From DASTGO01 sp035719045 (GTDB taxonomy: Bacteria > Actinomycetota > Actinomycetes > Actinomycetales > Kineosporiaceae), in contig DASTGO010000126.1 in NCBI GenBank assembly GCA_035719045.1, forward strand, positions 1-7,693: a DNA stretch of 7,693 nucleotides. The letters run 5' to 3'. The notes under the pieces are model-generated. The model was not told the DNA's origin, searched no databases, and worked only from the letters and a program-made list of their open reading frames with translations. The translations under genes were made by a program, and so were the position numbers. This document shows positions 6,636 through 7,693 of the stretch, one piece after another. Position 1 is the stretch's first letter. Each line of letters begins with the position of its first letter.

Positions 6636-6892
6636 GGGAACGCCCGGGCGTCGGGCCGCAGCTGGAGCGGACATTCCGGGGCGGCCATGCAGTCGCAGAT
6701 TCCGCACGGCTGCCGGGACGTGGGCAGGCAGGCCGGGATCTCCTCGCCCAGCCGCGGCGCCCATTCCTCGTCGCCGTCACCACCCCCGCCGATGCCTCCC
6801 TGCAGCCAGGGGAAATCGCCCGGGGACGGCAGACACGCGGTGGGTCCTGCCGCGGTGTCCGCGGAGGGGTTGATCCCCCAGGGAAAGAGCAT
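6632..6892 (-). CDS. Small cysteine-rich hypothetical protein, coupled to the membrane protein
   Basis: This 86-residue frame is supported by about 85% G/C at third codon positions and by its ATGA overlap with the next gene. I know of no family for it. It begins MLFPWGINPS, has a glycine/acidic middle (GGIGGGGDGDEEW, about 32-44), and ends with cysteines C55, C63, C66, C68 and C74. The CxxCxC core at 63-68 could bind a metal or form disulfides. A further cysteine is at 20. No signal peptide or membrane helix is visible. The ATG at 6892 is the likeliest start, with AGGA very close upstream (about 2 bases), which is suboptimal. The frame stays open upstream to an ATG at 6964, so a longer form cannot be ruled out. 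It is the first gene of the minus-strand pair, divergent from the ribbon-helix-helix gene. Confidence 0.6.
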   Translation of the reverse strand: MLFPWGINPSADTAAGPTACLPSPGDFPWLQGGIGGGGDGDEEWAPRLGEEIPACLPTSRQPCGICDCMAAPECPLQLRPDARAFP

Positions 6893-6936
6893 GATCCTAT
6901 GGCTACCGCATGCTGGGGGGTGGATTCGACGGTGAT

Positions 6937-6982
6937 GGGTCGGCCGATCATCCGCGAGGGCCATCCGCTCTTCGGCCGACCC
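6937..6982. promoter_or_regulatory. 11-bp inverted repeat of two TCGGCCGA palindromes in the divergent region
   Basis: GGGTCGGCCGA (6937-6947) and TCGGCCGACCC (6972-6982) form a perfect inverted repeat. Each contains the 8-base palindrome TCGGCCGA, with centres 32 bases (about three helical turns) apart. A further CGGCCG lies at 6995-7000. The repeat sits in the 299-base gap (6893-7191) between the Cys-rich gene and the ribbon-helix-helix gene. Ribbon-helix-helix proteins often bind paired short palindromes, so self-regulation is possible. The same gap has a -10-like TAAGTT at 7014-7019 on the plus strand without a clear -35. I see no gene in it. CGGCCG is common in such DNA, so confidence is low. 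Confidence 0.35.
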
Positions 6983-7191
6983 CGTACGGCCCAGCGGCCG
7001 GCGCACACTCGGCTAAGTTCGATCACGTTTTTCCAGCGAGGTATTCCCGGAAAGTGCCGGACCGGGCGGGTGGTCGCCGCCGGGCCGGTGGGTCGAGACC
7101 GGTGCACCACCGAGTCGCCCTGCCGAGGGCGGCGAGCCCCCACCGGAATGTGAGCAAGGACCATCGGGGGATGGGCCGGAACGGAGTCCCC

Positions 7192-7473
7192 ATGTCCGAT
7201 GTCATATCCGCCGCGGTCGCGGCGCCGGCCGTCACCTTCGTTCAGTCCCTGGCACCCACGGGCCCCGCGGAGCAGATCCAGTTGTCCCCGAGCGTGGACC
7301 GCGCACTGCGGGAACTGTGCGCCCGCAAGCGGATCAGCATCACCGAAGGGGTCCGGCGCGCGATCGCGATCTGGAAGTTCCTGGAGGAGCAGCGGACGCG
7401 GGGCAACCGGGTCGCGATCGTCGAGCGCACCGCCGCCGGGGACCGGATCCGCGAGGTCGTCCTCAAGGACTGA
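7192..7473 (+). CDS. Small ribbon-helix-helix (CopG-like) DNA-binding protein
   Basis: The product is 93 residues. After a poorly structured N-terminus (1-27), the sequence shows a ribbon-helix-helix pattern. A strand is at EQIQLS (27-32), helix one runs from about 33 to 46 (SVDRALRELCARKR), the turn is ISIT (48-51), and helix two runs from about 52 to 70 (EGVRRAIAIWKFLEEQRTRG). A short C-terminal extension with NRVAIVERTAAGDRIREVVL looks like two beta strands. Such proteins are dimeric DNA-binding regulators; some are antitoxins. No toxin gene of the usual kinds adjoins it, and the nearest partners are the divergent Cys-rich/membrane pair. The ATG at 7192 is preferred because GGAG lies at 7183-7186, five bases upstream. 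An in-frame ATG at 7171 would add seven residues. The fold is reasonably clear; the target is unknown. Confidence 0.75.
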   Translation: MSDVISAAVAAPAVTFVQSLAPTGPAEQIQLSPSVDRALRELCARKRISITEGVRRAIAIWKFLEEQRTRGNRVAIVERTAAGDRIREVVLKD

Positions 7474-7483
7474 CCGGACGGCC

Positions 7484-7534
7484 GCAGCCCGGCCTCGCAG
7501 CCCGGCCTCGCGGTCGGTCAGGCGGTCGGTCAGG
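7484..7534. repeat. Two adjacent tandem repeats between convergent genes
   Basis: GCAGCCCGGCCTC occurs twice head to tail (7484-7496, 7497-7509). One base later CGGTCGGTCAGG occurs twice (7511-7522, 7523-7534). The sub-motif GGTCAGGCGG appears a third time at 7546-7555, across the stop codon of the following minus-strand gene. This looks like recent replication slippage between the two convergent genes. No strong terminator hairpin is seen here. Confidence 0.8.
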
Positions 7535-7547
7535 CGGACCGGGAGGG

Positions 7548-7693
7548 TCAGGCGGACTTGCGCCGGTTCGCCGTCCTGGTCGTGGTGGTCTTGGCCGGAG
7601 CCTTCGCCGTCTTGGCCGCGGCCGCCTTCTGCGCGGCGGTCTTGCGTGCGGCCGGCTTCTCGGCGGCGGACGTCGCGGGGGCCTTCTGGACCG
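7548..7693 (-). CDS. C-terminal part of a Lys/Ala-rich histone-H1-like protein (partial)
   Basis: Only the last 47 residues lie in the window; the gene runs on beyond 7693. The tail is made almost wholly of Lys, Ala, Thr, Pro and Arg (for example QKAAAAKTAKAPAKTTTTR) and ends in NRRKSA before TGA. Such basic KAPAK-type tails occur at the C-termini of actinobacterial HU proteins (HupB/HupS), heparin-binding haemagglutinin-like proteins and other nucleoid- or membrane-associated proteins. They bind nucleic acid or anionic polymers. Which of these it is cannot be told without the N-terminus. Codon third positions are nearly all G or C, which supports real coding. It is convergent with the ribbon-helix-helix gene. 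Two further in-frame TGA codons follow its stop, at 7530-7532 and 7518-7520. Confidence 0.75.
   Translation of the reverse strand, partial: VQKAPATSAAEKPAARKTAAQKAAAAKTAKAPAKTTTTRTANRRKSA

Noticed and set aside
5914..7164. A 416-residue minus-strand open frame spanning the end of purA and the hypothetical pair
   Set aside because: It runs antisense through purA and out of frame with the coupled pair, is Arg/Pro-rich and lacks any domain.
6892..7473. Toxin-antitoxin system formed by the ribbon-helix-helix protein
   Set aside because: No RelE/ParE-, MazF- or PIN-type toxin frame adjoins the gene on either strand. The divergent pair has no toxin-like features.
1..7693. CRISPR array, tRNA, rRNA or insertion sequence
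   Set aside because: No regularly spaced repeats, no cloverleaf or rRNA-like stretch, and no transposase-like frame or paired terminal repeats were seen on reading both strands.

Overview
The window is high-GC DNA with strong G/C preference at third codon positions, GTG as well as ATG starts, class II aldolase and PurA of actinobacterial type, and a Lys/Ala-rich DNA-binding-type protein tail. This points to an actinomycete (Actinomycetota, possibly Pseudonocardiales). The genus cannot be fixed from the sequence alone.

Layout. Positions 1-298 hold no gene I can support. From 2424 down to 299 on the minus strand lies a two-gene operon, dgcA then dgcN, joined by a 4-base GTGA overlap. The products are an enolase-superfamily epimerase and a DUF1611 P-loop protein, the pair known from D-glutamate catabolism (D-Glu to N-acetyl-D-Glu to N-acetyl-L-Glu). 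Divergently, at 2536-3237, sits a GntR-family regulator with a metal-binding FCD ligand domain. The 111-base gap between the two units holds a perfect 17-base palindrome, a strong operator candidate. The simplest reading is a self-contained, ligand-controlled D-glutamate (or related N-acyl amino acid or dipeptide) utilisation locus.

Positions 3426-6062 carry two housekeeping genes on the plus strand: class II fructose-bisphosphate aldolase (3426-4448) and adenylosuccinate synthetase purA (4776-6062). They are separated by 327 bases that hold a perfect 16-bp terminator hairpin after the aldolase gene, then a run of four hairpins in front of purA. A second hairpin terminator follows purA.

Positions 6144-6892 on the minus strand hold a coupled pair of unrecognised genes: an 86-residue Cys-rich protein and, overlapping it by ATGA, a 163-residue protein with a long Pro/Gly-rich N-terminus and two membrane segments. 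Divergently, at 7192-7473, is a small ribbon-helix-helix protein. The shared upstream region contains an 11-bp inverted repeat built from two copies of one palindrome. The window ends in the C-terminus of a Lys/Ala-rich, histone-H1-like protein (minus strand, 7548 to beyond 7693). Its stop codon lies in a small tandem-repeat patch that repeats the stop three times in frame.

The least ordinary parts are the D-glutamate locus with its operator, the structured purA leader, and the Cys-rich/membrane protein pair next to the ribbon-helix-helix gene.
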